This document shows, in pieces, positions 57,054 through 64,000 of a stretch of DNA of 64,000 nucleotides (the stretch's first letter is position 1; each line of letters opens with the position of its first letter). The stretch is taken from assembly GCF_021582875.1 (NCBI RefSeq), contig NZ_CP091138.1, positions 2,728,001-2,792,000 on the forward strand, given 5' to 3'. The notes under the pieces are model-generated. The model saw only the letters and a list, made by a program, of their open reading frames with translations, did not search any database and was not told the origin of the DNA. Position numbers and translations under genes: made by a program. This DNA is from Microbacterium sp. KUDC0406. Lineage in GTDB: Bacteria; Actinomycetota; Actinomycetes; Actinomycetales; Microbacteriaceae.

Positions 57054-57818
57054 ATGCCGGAACGTCTGCTCGCCCCCGAGGGAACGACTGCGACCGTCGC
57101 GGAGTTCTCATACGGCGGGGCGGTCCTGGTCGCGGAGGACTTCGGCTCCGGCCGCCGTCCGTTCGTGCTGCTGCACGGGATCGGCATGGGCCGCAGCGTC
57201 TACGTCGACCTGGTGGCGCGCCTGCGCGGCCGGGTGATCGGGCTCGACCTGCCGGGGTTCGGAGAGGCGCCGGAGCCCGAGCGCACCCTCACGATGGAAC
57301 GCCATGCAGACCTCGTCGCCGCGTTCCTGCGCGATCGGGGCATCTCGGATGCTGTGGTGATCGGGCACTCCATGGGCAGTCAGATCGCCGCGGAGGTCGC
57401 CGCCCGGCATCCGCCGCTGGTCGCCGGCCTCGTGCTCGCAGGCCCGACCGTCGACAGCGCGGCGCGCAATGTGCTCTCCCAGGCCAGGTACCTGTTCGTC
57501 GACCTGTTCGGCGAGAGGCCCGAGGTGCTCTGGCGCGGCGGACGCGAATACCTGCGCGGCGGACCGAACCTGGTGCGCAAGATGCGCGCCACCATCGTGC
57601 ACGAGCCCGAGAGGGCCTACGCCCGGGTGACCTGCCCGACGCTCGTCATCCGCGGCGAGCGCGATCCTCTCGCACCGGTCTCCTGGTGCCGCCAGATCCT
57701 CGACGCGATTCCGGATGCCCGCCTCGTCGAGATCCCGGATCACGGTCACGGCACCCTGATCAGTGATTCGGAGCTCGCCGCGGCCGCGATCACCGCCTTC
57801 GCCGGCAGCATCCGCTGA
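57054..57818 (+). CDS. Alpha/beta hydrolase
   Basis: 254 residues. Oxyanion HGIGMG, nucleophile elbow GHSMGSQ (Ser near residue 106), acid in RGERDPLAP and catalytic His in DHGHGTL are all in place, so it should be an active esterase, lipase or C-C hydrolase. No signal peptide. The acylase stop TAG forms part of TAGATT (57042-57047), which ends six bases before ATG 57054. The gene may therefore have its own leaderless promoter although it follows the acylase gene by only 9 bp. Confidence 0.87.
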   Translation: MPERLLAPEGTTATVAEFSYGGAVLVAEDFGSGRRPFVLLHGIGMGRSVYVDLVARLRGRVIGLDLPGFGEAPEPERTLTMERHADLVAAFLRDRGISDAVVIGHSMGSQIAAEVAARHPPLVAGLVLAGPTVDSAARNVLSQARYLFVDLFGERPEVLWRGGREYLRGGPNLVRKMRATIVHEPERAYARVTCPTLVIRGERDPLAPVSWCRQILDAIPDARLVEIPDHGHGTLISDSELAAAAITAFAGSIR

Positions 57819-57862
57819 GCAGGTCCGTCGAGCACGAGGTCACACCGGTCGGCGTGCCCGGC

Positions 57863-58833
57863 TCAGGCGGGACGGCCCGCCACAACTCCGGAGATCACGG
57901 CCGCATGGCGCTCGCCACGCGTCCGGCCGGTCAGCCGGCTGCCACTTCTCCGGAGCTGTGGCGCGCGACGGTCACCGAGCAGCGGCCCGAGCACTTCCAC
58001 GACCTGTTCAACGGCCGCCCGCACATCGCTCGGACTGTCGAAGATGTCGGCAGCAAGCGGTCGGATCGTGACATATCCCATCCGGGCGGCGGCTATGTCG
58101 CGAGCACGGTCGGCGATCTGGCGGTCCCACCCTTCATGGAACTCCCTGCTGTCGCACTCGATGATCAGCCAGCCCGCCACGACGAAGTCGACGCGTCCGA
58201 CGCCTGGCAGCACTACTTGCGTCTCGAATGGCAGTCCCAGCGAGCGCAGGAGAAGTCTCATGAAGGTCTCGGGGCCGGACTCCGCCGACGCGTCGACGAG
58301 CGCCATCAGGGCTCGGAATCGCTGCGGAAGACTCCGAAAGATCGCCTCGACCTGCTCGTAGGTCAGCACACGATGGTGCAGCACGCTGTCCAGCGTCGCG
58401 ATCGCGGCGCGCGGCGTCTGGCAGCGGATCGATTGACGCACTGCGTCCTGCACCGAGACGGCGTGCGCGGTCCCTGCATGCGAGCATTCCCCCAGTGCAC
58501 CGTCGCTGCGGAGGGGCGACGATGCCGGCTGCGCGACAACTGCGGCGGCACGTGCACATGGAGCTGTGGTTTCTCCAGCACGAAGATGCCGATCATGTGG
58601 AGCATGCTGAGACAGGTGATCCGGCCGCCGAGTCGCACAGCCGAGACGATCTCCTCCGCGATCTCCTCGGTGGCATACCATCCACGGCGCAGGCGGATGA
58701 GGCTTCCATTGCGCACACCCGCCGTGATCGCGTGGGTGTCGAGACCGGCCTCGCACAGGTCTGCCCGACTGAGCACCCTGATGCGATTCAAGGCGTTCAG
58801 GCGCTGAGCGACAGTCTGTTTCGGCGCAGGCAT
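57863..58833 (-). pseudogene. AbiEi-type antitoxin-like N-terminus fused to DUF559/Vsr-like nuclease domain, one frameshift
   Basis: ATG 58833 (GGGAGG upstream) opens VAQRLNALNRIRVLSRADLC and GVRNGSLIRLRRGWYA, the winged-helix start of AbiEi-family antitoxin-like proteins. Adding one C to the five-C run 58489-58493 joins VHWG to ECSHAGTAHAVSVQDAV and continues to LPGVGRVDFVVAGWLIIECDSREFH, a PD-(D/E)XK-type motif of the DUF559/very-short-patch-repair nuclease group. Restored length 323 residues. This fusion is common in actinobacteria and has no proven role; no AbiEii toxin is adjacent. The C-terminal ~30 residues run through ACAACTCCGG repeats. Confidence 0.72.
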
Positions 58834-59205
58834 GCAGGCGATCCTCCCAGCCCGCACGGGTCGCGGTCGCCCGGATCCGCCAGTCTGTGGACAGCGGCGC
58901 ACATTCGGGCGCCTGTGCAAGGCGAGTCTCCCTGCCGCAACTCCGGAGGCACCCCGAGAAATCGGCCGGCCTGCGGCGGGCGCAGATTTCAGCAACAGAT
59001 CTCCGGAGTTGCGAAGGGCCGGGGGCGCCGGTCGGCAGCACCCGACCGCCGCCGAACCCGGCTTCAACTCCGGTGAACCGTCAGCAGAACCGGCTGGACC
59101 CCGCGGACACTGGCCCCCCACTGGAGATCTCCGGAGTTGCGGCGCGGGGAGGCCGCATCCGTCCGGGCCGCACCTGTCCGGGCGGTCCAGGCCGCGCCGG
59201 CCCGC
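58834..59205. repeat. Gene-free 372 bp with scattered ACTCCGGAG repeats
   Basis: No gene found. The palindromic core CTCCGGAG with GTTGC or GCAAC flanks occurs several times (near 58940, 59003 and 59131, and in the preceding gene near 57887 and 57951), twice as GATCTCCGGAGTTGC. The orientation alternates. This may be another short dispersed repeat or a cluster of protein sites. Confidence 0.6.
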
Positions 59206-59595
59206 TCAGCCGGCGCCGGGCGGGGTGGTCTTCGACTCGGCGTACTCGTCGACCACCAACTCGCGCTCGTCGACCGAGCCGTTGCGATAGGCCTGTCGGC
59301 CCACGATGTGCGCCGACAGCGGGGCGGTCGCGAACTGCATGAGCACCACTGGCGCGACGATCACCAGCCCGATCAGGATGCCTCCGACGCTGCGCTGCGA
59401 CAGCGCGATCGCCAGGCAGATCATCAGCAGCCCCAGCACCTGGGGCTTGGTCGCGGCGTGCAGGCGCGAGGGAACGTTGCGGAAGTGCAGCAGGCCGACC
59501 GCCGCCGACAGGCACAGGATCGCGCCGATCAGGATCAGCACCAGCACCACGACGTCGAGCACGGCGTCGGGGATCTCGAGTCCGAACACGTTCAT
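59206..59595 (-). CDS. mnhG: Na+/H+ antiporter subunit G
   Basis: 129 residues, three membrane helices (AVLDVVVLVLILIGAILCLS; LLMICLAIAL; IGLVIVAPVVLMQF). The MnhG/MrpG motif LLHFRNVPSRLHAATKPQVLG is present. The ATG at 59595 overlaps the F-subunit stop. Last gene of the Mrp operon; the short charged C-terminus is typical. Part of the multi-subunit cation/proton antiporter in the cytoplasmic membrane. Confidence 0.92.
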   Translation of the reverse strand: MNVFGLEIPDAVLDVVVLVLILIGAILCLSAAVGLLHFRNVPSRLHAATKPQVLGLLMICLAIALSQRSVGGILIGLVIVAPVVLMQFATAPLSAHIVGRQAYRNGSVDERELVVDEYAESKTTPPGAG

Positions 59596-59861
59596 GAGGG
59601 GGTGTTGTCCCTTCGCGCCACGAATCGTGCGACCGCGATCGAGCCGAACACGCCGATCATCGCGATCACCAGCAGCACCGGGATGTTGCGGGTGTGCCCG
59701 TGGATGGCCATCTCGGCGCCCAGCACGCACATCACCTCGGTCAGCAGCACGTCGCTCGCGACGGCACGGTCGAGGATCGACGGCCCGCGCACGATGCGGA
59801 CGAGCGTGAGGATGGCGGCGATCCCGAAGATCACCAGGATGACGCCCAGCAGGATGTTCAT
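59592..59861 (-). CDS. mnhF: Na+/H+ antiporter subunit F
   Basis: 89 residues, three membrane helices, with RIVRGPSILDRAVASDVL as the family signature after the first. Starts at ATG 59861, overlapping the E-subunit stop (ATGA), and ends overlapping the G-subunit start. Small structural subunit of the Mrp complex. Confidence 0.92.
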   Translation of the reverse strand: MNILLGVILVIFGIAAILTLVRIVRGPSILDRAVASDVLLTEVMCVLGAEMAIHGHTRNIPVLLVIAMIGVFGSIAVARFVARRDNTPS

Positions 59862-60487
59862 GAACCGGGCCCTTCGTGACGGTGACGCTTCGACAGGCTC
59901 AGCGGCCCGGAATCGTCGGGTCCCTGAGCTCGAAGGGCGTCCGCGCGCAGCGCGCGGTACTGCGCGGGGGTGCCGAGCGCCCGCACGATCCGGCGCTCCC
60001 AGCGGAGCACCTCGGCGCGGAACCTCTCGACATCCGCCTTCGTGTGCACGCCGATCACGTGCAGATAGAGGATGCCCCGGTCGCGATCGGCCTCGATCAC
60101 GAGCGATCCGGGGATCAGCGACGAGGTGACCGACACGTGCGTCATGATCAGGTCGTCTGCATAGCGCAGCGGCACGGCGATGATCGCGGCGCCCGGCTGA
60201 CGGCGCAGGTCGAACACCTGGATGGTCACGCTCAGCGCGCCCAGGAAGACGGCCCAGAGGAACTGCACGACGAACAGGAAGGCGTACCAGACGTTGATCC
60301 GTCCGGAGAGCTCCACGGTCGGCAGCCGGAACACCCGGGTGACGAACACCGCGATCACGACGCCGGTGACGAACGCGAGCGGCGTGAACTGGTGCCACAG
60401 CAGCATCCAGAGCAGCACGAGCCAGGCGAGGAAGGGCAGCTGCACCCACACGTCGTGGGCGAGGCTGCGGCGCGTGTCAGGACTCAT
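59858..60487 (-). CDS. mnhE: Na+/H+ antiporter subunit E
   Basis: 209 residues from ATG 60487, overlapping the D-subunit stop. Two to three N-terminal helices, then the MnhE pattern: FDLRRQPGAAIIAVPLRYAD and SLIPGSLVIEADRD. The C-terminal ~20 residues (SGPLSLSKRH) are encoded by a CTTCGACAGGCTCAG repeat and are not part of the family fold. Confidence 0.9.
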   Translation of the reverse strand: MSPDTRRSLAHDVWVQLPFLAWLVLLWMLLWHQFTPLAFVTGVVIAVFVTRVFRLPTVELSGRINVWYAFLFVVQFLWAVFLGALSVTIQVFDLRRQPGAAIIAVPLRYADDLIMTHVSVTSSLIPGSLVIEADRDRGILYLHVIGVHTKADVERFRAEVLRWERRIVRALGTPAQYRALRADALRAQGPDDSGPLSLSKRHRHEGPGS

Positions 60488-62043
60488 CCGCCCGCCTCCT
60501 CCTCGAGCTGCACCAGGGTCACCGGCTGCAGCAGGCCGGTGCCGATGCGGTCGCACAGAGCGTACAGCGGCCCGGCGAACACCGTCAGGACCAGGGTGAC
60601 GCCGACCATCCCGCCGGTCGCGACCGTCATGATCGCGGGGATGCGACGGCGCTCCTGCTGCTCGTCGGCAGCCGGCGCCCCGGCCAGGTACTCGACCCGC
60701 CCGTCCACCTCTTCGGCCGCGTCGTCGTCCTCGCGCCAGAACGCCAGGTTCCAGGCTCGCATCAGCGCGTACAGCGTGAGCAGCGACGTGAGGATGCCGC
60801 CGCCGATCAGCACGTAGAGCAGCGGCGTGCCGACGTCCGCCGCTGCCTGGAACAGGGCGATCTTGCCCAGGAACCCCGAGAACGGCGGCAGGCCGCCGAG
60901 GTTGATCGCCGGCACGAAGTAGAGCACGGCGAGCACCGGCGCCGCCTTCATCAGTCCCTTCACGCGCAGGATACTGGTGCTGCCCGCTCTGCGCTCGATG
61001 AGGCCGACCGCGAGGAACAGCGTCGTCTGCACGACGATGTGGTGCACGATGTAGTACACCGTCGCGCCCACTCCGGCCTCGGTCGCGATCGCCAGACCGA
61101 AGATCATGTAGCCGACGTGACTGACCAGCGTGAACGACAGGATCCTCTTCAGCTCGGCCTGCGCGACGGCGCCGAGAATGCCGATGATCATCGTCGCGAG
61201 ACCGACGATCAGCAGCAGCGTGTCGATGCTGTTGTGCGCGAACAGCTGCGTCTCGGTGCGGATCAGCGCGTACACGCCGACCTTCGTCAGCAGTCCTGCG
61301 AACACCGCGGTCACCGGTGCCGGCGCCGTCGGGTACGAGTCGGGCAGCCAGAACGACACCGGGAAGATGGCCGCCTTGATGCCGAAGGCGATCACCAGCA
61401 TCAGGTGCAGCACCAGCTGGGTGTCTTGCGGCAGCTGCGCGACCCGCTCGGCGACCTGGGCCATGTTCACCGTGCCGACGGCCCCGTAGATCGCCGCGAT
61501 CGCGGCGAGGAACAGGATCGACGACACCAGCGAGACGACGATGTACACCGAACCGGTGCGGATGCGGGACTCCGTGCTGCCCAGGGTGATCAGCACGTAC
61601 GACGCGACCAGCAGGATCTCGAAGCCGACGTAGAGGTTGAACAGGTCGCCGGCGATGAACGCGTTGAAGATGCCGGCGGCGAGGATCAGGTACGACGGGT
61701 TGAAGATCGACGTCGGAGTGTCCTCCGCGCCGTCGGCGGCACCCTGACCGATCGAGAACAGCAGCACCGCGAGCAGCACGATCGCCGAGGTGAGCACCAG
61801 CAGCGCGGCGAACCGGTCGACGTACAGCACGATGCCGAACGGGATCGGCCAGCCGCCCACCGAGACGGCGACCGGCTTGCCGGTCTGATCGACGACGACC
61901 AGCAGGATCGCCGCGATCACCGAGACGGATGCCAGGGTGATGGCCGACACGAGCACCTGCAGGCGCGGGCTGCGGCCGAACACGAGCGTGACCGCCGCGC
62001 CGAGCAGCGGCAGGGCGACGAGCAGAGGGACGAGCGCGTTCAC
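60484..62043 (-). CDS. mnhD: Na+/H+ antiporter subunit D
   Basis: 519 residues, about 14 membrane helices, related to NADH dehydrogenase ND4/ND5 subunits. Key features are FNLYVGFEILLVASYVLI with the conserved Glu, FGIKAAIFPVSFWLPDSYPT with the proton-channel Lys, and LPPFSGFLGK. Start GTG 62043 overlaps the C-subunit stop. It should carry one proton channel of the antiporter. Confidence 0.94.
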   Translation of the reverse strand: MNALVPLLVALPLLGAAVTLVFGRSPRLQVLVSAITLASVSVIAAILLVVVDQTGKPVAVSVGGWPIPFGIVLYVDRFAALLVLTSAIVLLAVLLFSIGQGAADGAEDTPTSIFNPSYLILAAGIFNAFIAGDLFNLYVGFEILLVASYVLITLGSTESRIRTGSVYIVVSLVSSILFLAAIAAIYGAVGTVNMAQVAERVAQLPQDTQLVLHLMLVIAFGIKAAIFPVSFWLPDSYPTAPAPVTAVFAGLLTKVGVYALIRTETQLFAHNSIDTLLLIVGLATMIIGILGAVAQAELKRILSFTLVSHVGYMIFGLAIATEAGVGATVYYIVHHIVVQTTLFLAVGLIERRAGSTSILRVKGLMKAAPVLAVLYFVPAINLGGLPPFSGFLGKIALFQAAADVGTPLLYVLIGGGILTSLLTLYALMRAWNLAFWREDDDAAEEVDGRVEYLAGAPAADEQQERRRIPAIMTVATGGMVGVTLVLTVFAGPLYALCDRIGTGLLQPVTLVQLEEEAGG

Positions 62044-62671
62044 GAGCGGTCCCCCTCGTCCGATTTCGGGTCGTTGAGCGGAGGCGACGAAGGAGCCGGA
62101 GACGAAACGTCCCCAGCATCCGCGACGCGTTTCGTCTCGCTCGTCCCTCGCTCGCTCAACGACCGGGGTGCGACATCCGGAACGTCCACGGGCGCGTCGT
62201 CCTGGATCGCGGGGTTGTCGCGCATGTGCAGCACGGTGATCGGTGCGGTCTGCTCCCCACGAAGTCGGTCGTCGCGTCGTCGTCGGTGTCGGACTCGTCG
62301 TCGAAGACCTCCTCCTCCGAGATCGTGCGCTCGCGGATGGCGAGGTCCTCCTCGTCGTCCGGCACGATGTCGGCCTGGCCCAGCTGCCAGGAGCGGTAGA
62401 TCAGCGCCAGCAGGAAGGCCGAGACGGCGAAGGTGATGACGATCGCGGTCAGGGTGAGCGCCTGCGGCAGCGGATCGCTGAGATCGCCCTCCTCGCCGAA
62501 GAACGGCGCCTTGCCCGGCACCCCCATCACGATGAGCAGCAGCAGGTTCACCGCGTTGCCGAGCAGCAGGAACCCGATCAGCACCCGGGTCAGGCTGCGC
62601 TCCATCATGGCGTAGACGCCGCAGGCAAACAGCACGGCCATGACGATGATGAGGGTGAGGGACACGTCCAT
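62040..62671 (-). pseudogene. mnhC: Na+/H+ antiporter subunit C, one frameshift
   Basis: The first ~110 residues are a normal MnhC/NuoK-like subunit with three helices (LIIVMAVLFACGVYAMMERS; LLLGNAVNLLLLIVMG; LTLTAIVITFAVSAFLLALI). An acidic tail follows, and the frame breaks at the run 62255-62258. One more C on the plus strand restores DFVGEQTAPITVLHMRDNPA and a 210-residue protein whose stop overlaps the D-subunit GTG, which supports the repair. The last ~40 residues (RSLSERGTSETKR) are repeat-encoded. Confidence 0.87.
62079..62165. repeat. GTCGTTGAGCGGAGGCGACG inverted repeat in the mnhC tail
   Basis: GGTCGTTGAGCG and GGAGACGAAACG on the left pair with CGTTTCGTCTCG and CGCTCAACGACC on the right: one complete fold-back unit of the CGCTCAACGACC family. 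Confidence 0.85.
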
Positions 62672-64000
62672 CAGATGCGCGCTCCCCTCTGCTGATGGGT
62701 CCCTGTGCCTGTCGAAGGGCCCTGAGCCTGTCGAAGGGCGGCGGTCTGACGGTCCACCTCGGCGCCGAGACTGCGCAGCACGTCGAGCACCAGGCCGATG
62801 ACCACCAGGTAGACGCCGATGTCGAAGATCGTCGAGCTGACGAACTCCAGGTGGCCCAGCACCGGGACATCCGCCTCCCACACCACGCTCTGCAGCGGCG
62901 CGAGGCCGAAGAACAGCGGGACCACGGCGTCGCCGGCGGCGAGGATGAGGCCGGCGCCGAGCAGGCGACCGGCATCCGTCGGGGCGGCGGCGCCCAGCTC
63001 CCAGCGTCCGCCGGCGATGTACCGCATGACCAGGGCCATGCCCGCGACCAGGCCGCCGGCGAAGCCGCCGCCGGGGCCGTTGTGCCCGGCGAACAGCAGG
63101 TAGATCGACACGACGATGATCGTGTGGAACAGGATGCGCACGATGACCTCGAGCAGGATCGAGCGGTTCTCGGGCTTCTGCTGCTGGCTGCCGATGAGCC
63201 ACGCACGGTTGCCGCTGCGGTTCTCGGCGGTCTGGAAGCGCGGGCCGTCTGACGTCTCGATGAGCGGCCGGCGGTCACCGCGCCGACGGGACGTCGCCGG
63301 CAGCGCGCGGGTGCTGGAGAGCAGGTCGGCCCGGTGCGAGACGAAGACGAGGGATGCCACGCCCGTGGCCGCGAGCACGAGCACGCTGAGCTCGCCCATG
63401 GTGTCCCAGCCGCGCAGGTCGACGAGCGCCACGTTGACGACGTTCTTGCCGTGGCCGAGTTCATAGGCGAGGGCGGGGAACGCCGTGGAGATCGGTTCGG
63501 CGATCCGTGCCTGAGTGGCGACGATGGCCACCAGGGCCATCGTCGCTCCCGCGCCGACGGCGAGCAGGGCGCGCGGCAGCCGGCCGACCGAGGCGTTGTG
63601 CTCGCCCATCCGGGACGGCAGCCGGCGCAGCACCAGGGCGAAGGTCACCATCGTGACGGTCTCGACGAGGATCTGGGTGAGCGCGAGGTCGGGGGCGCCG
63701 CTCGTGGCGAACAGCGCGACCATGCCGAGCCCGGTCACCGACACCAGCACGACGCCGGTGTAGCGCTTCTGGGCGCGCACGGCGAACATCCCGGCCGCCG
63801 CCATGATCGGCGCGACCACGATCTGCGTGGGGGTGTGCCACGCAGACAGCTGCATCGCCTCGGGGGCGCCGGTCATCACCAGGGCCGTGGCTTCGGCAGC
63901 GATGAAGACCACGAAGATCGTGCCGACGTAGATCGGCAGCGAACCGCGCTGAGTGAGGGTGGTGGTCAGCACGGACAGGCGATCGACCCCGCGCATGACC
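62671..64000 (-). CDS. mnhA: Na+/H+ antiporter subunit A fused to subunit B (partial, runs off right edge)
   Basis: Only the C-terminal ~440 residues lie in the window; the open frame continues past 64000. The visible part has the end of MrpA (GAPDLALTQILVETVTMVTFAL) and then, after a basic loop, an MrpB-like module (FHTIIVVSIYLLFAGHNGPGGGFAGGLVAG). No separate mnhB gene exists between A and C, so A and B are fused, as known in several actinobacteria. The last ~20 residues (RQAQGPSTGTGTHQQRG) come from a CTTCGACAGGCTCAG repeat at 62693-62743. The stop overlaps the C-subunit start by one base. Confidence 0.92.
   Translation of the reverse strand, partial: VMRGVDRLSVLTTTLTQRGSLPIYVGTIFVVFIAAEATALVMTGAPEAMQLSAWHTPTQIVVAPIMAAAGMFAVRAQKRYTGVVLVSVTGLGMVALFATSGAPDLALTQILVETVTMVTFALVLRRLPSRMGEHNASVGRLPRALLAVGAGATMALVAIVATQARIAEPISTAFPALAYELGHGKNVVNVALVDLRGWDTMGELSVLVLAATGVASLVFVSHRADLLSSTRALPATSRRRGDRRPLIETSDGPRFQTAENRSGNRAWLIGSQQQKPENRSILLEVIVRILFHTIIVVSIYLLFAGHNGPGGGFAGGLVAGMALVMRYIAGGRWELGAAAPTDAGRLLGAGLILAAGDAVVPLFFGLAPLQSVVWEADVPVLGHLEFVSSTIFDIGVYLVVIGLVLDVLRSLGAEVDRQTAALRQAQGPSTGTGTHQQRGARI
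62693..62743. repeat. CCTTCGACAGGCTCAGGGCC repeat in the 3' end of mnhA
   Basis: Two tandem half-copies (CCTGTGCCTGTCGAAGGG and CCTGAGCCTGTCGAAGGG) translated in frame just before the mnhA stop. A related fold-back copy is at 59887-59935 in mnhE. Confidence 0.8.

Overview
The window is high-GC (my estimate about 70 percent), gene-dense actinobacterial chromosome. Start/stop overlaps of the ATGA and GTGA type, several leaderless promoters, the lipoproteins, a LAXTG sorting signal and the protein families all point to Microbacteriaceae, most likely Microbacterium or a close relative. That placement is inference from gene content and composition; no search was run. I saw no rRNA, tRNA, CRISPR array, prophage or intact insertion sequence.

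Layout. 1-6.6 kb: an amino-sugar catabolic cluster on the minus strand (SIS isomerase/deaminase, ROK kinase, PfkB kinase, class II aldolase) with two divergent ROK-type regulators; the gene order fits galactosamine or N-acetylgalactosamine use through tagatose phosphates. 6.7-12.0 kb: a four-gene cluster of ECF sigma factor, an unrecognised 150-residue protein, a cytoplasmic-type subtilisin protease with a hexapeptide repeat, and a TPR-CHAT caspase-like protein. This is the most interesting system here. 12.2-17.6 kb: chorismate mutase, an AI-2E-family permease, a DUF427 gene and an osmoprotectant ABC importer operon. 17.7-23.0 kb: a beta-propeller lactonase, purA, a trimethylamine monooxygenase-like flavoprotein and a DUF2804 protein, all with frame breaks. 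23.0-31.2 kb: a MoxR/DUF58/VWA/VWA/TPR membrane operon between two other membrane proteins. 31.2-34.6 kb: a PEP-synthase/rifampin-phosphotransferase-like enzyme with an odd C-terminal membrane tail, then a VapBC-type toxin-antitoxin pair. 34.7-40.2 kb: a secreted multidomain GH20 hexosaminidase, a divergent LacI regulator and a ZIP metal transporter. 40.3-46.8 kb: a LAXTG-anchored repeat adhesin, a lipoprotein and an FAD/Rieske oxidoreductase. 46.9-58.8 kb: argG, a TetR regulator with two YhgE/Pip membrane proteins, a membrane-anchored penicillin-acylase homologue, an alpha/beta hydrolase and an AbiEi/DUF559-like protein. 59.2-64.0 kb: an Mrp/Mnh Na+/H+ antiporter operon that runs off the right edge.

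Two window-wide signals matter. First, at least two families of palindromic repeats (consensus fragments CTTCGACAGGCTCAGGGACC and CGCTCAACGACC/GAGACGAAACG) lie between genes and also inside coding regions, where they are translated in frame as linkers and tails. Second, I count 12 single-base frame breaks in ten genes, a likely 13th in an eleventh gene, and one in-frame TAG. The essential purA carries two of them, and at least three fit collapse of a six-C run to five. I read these mainly as sequence or assembly errors, so genes typed as pseudogene for this reason may well be intact in the cell.
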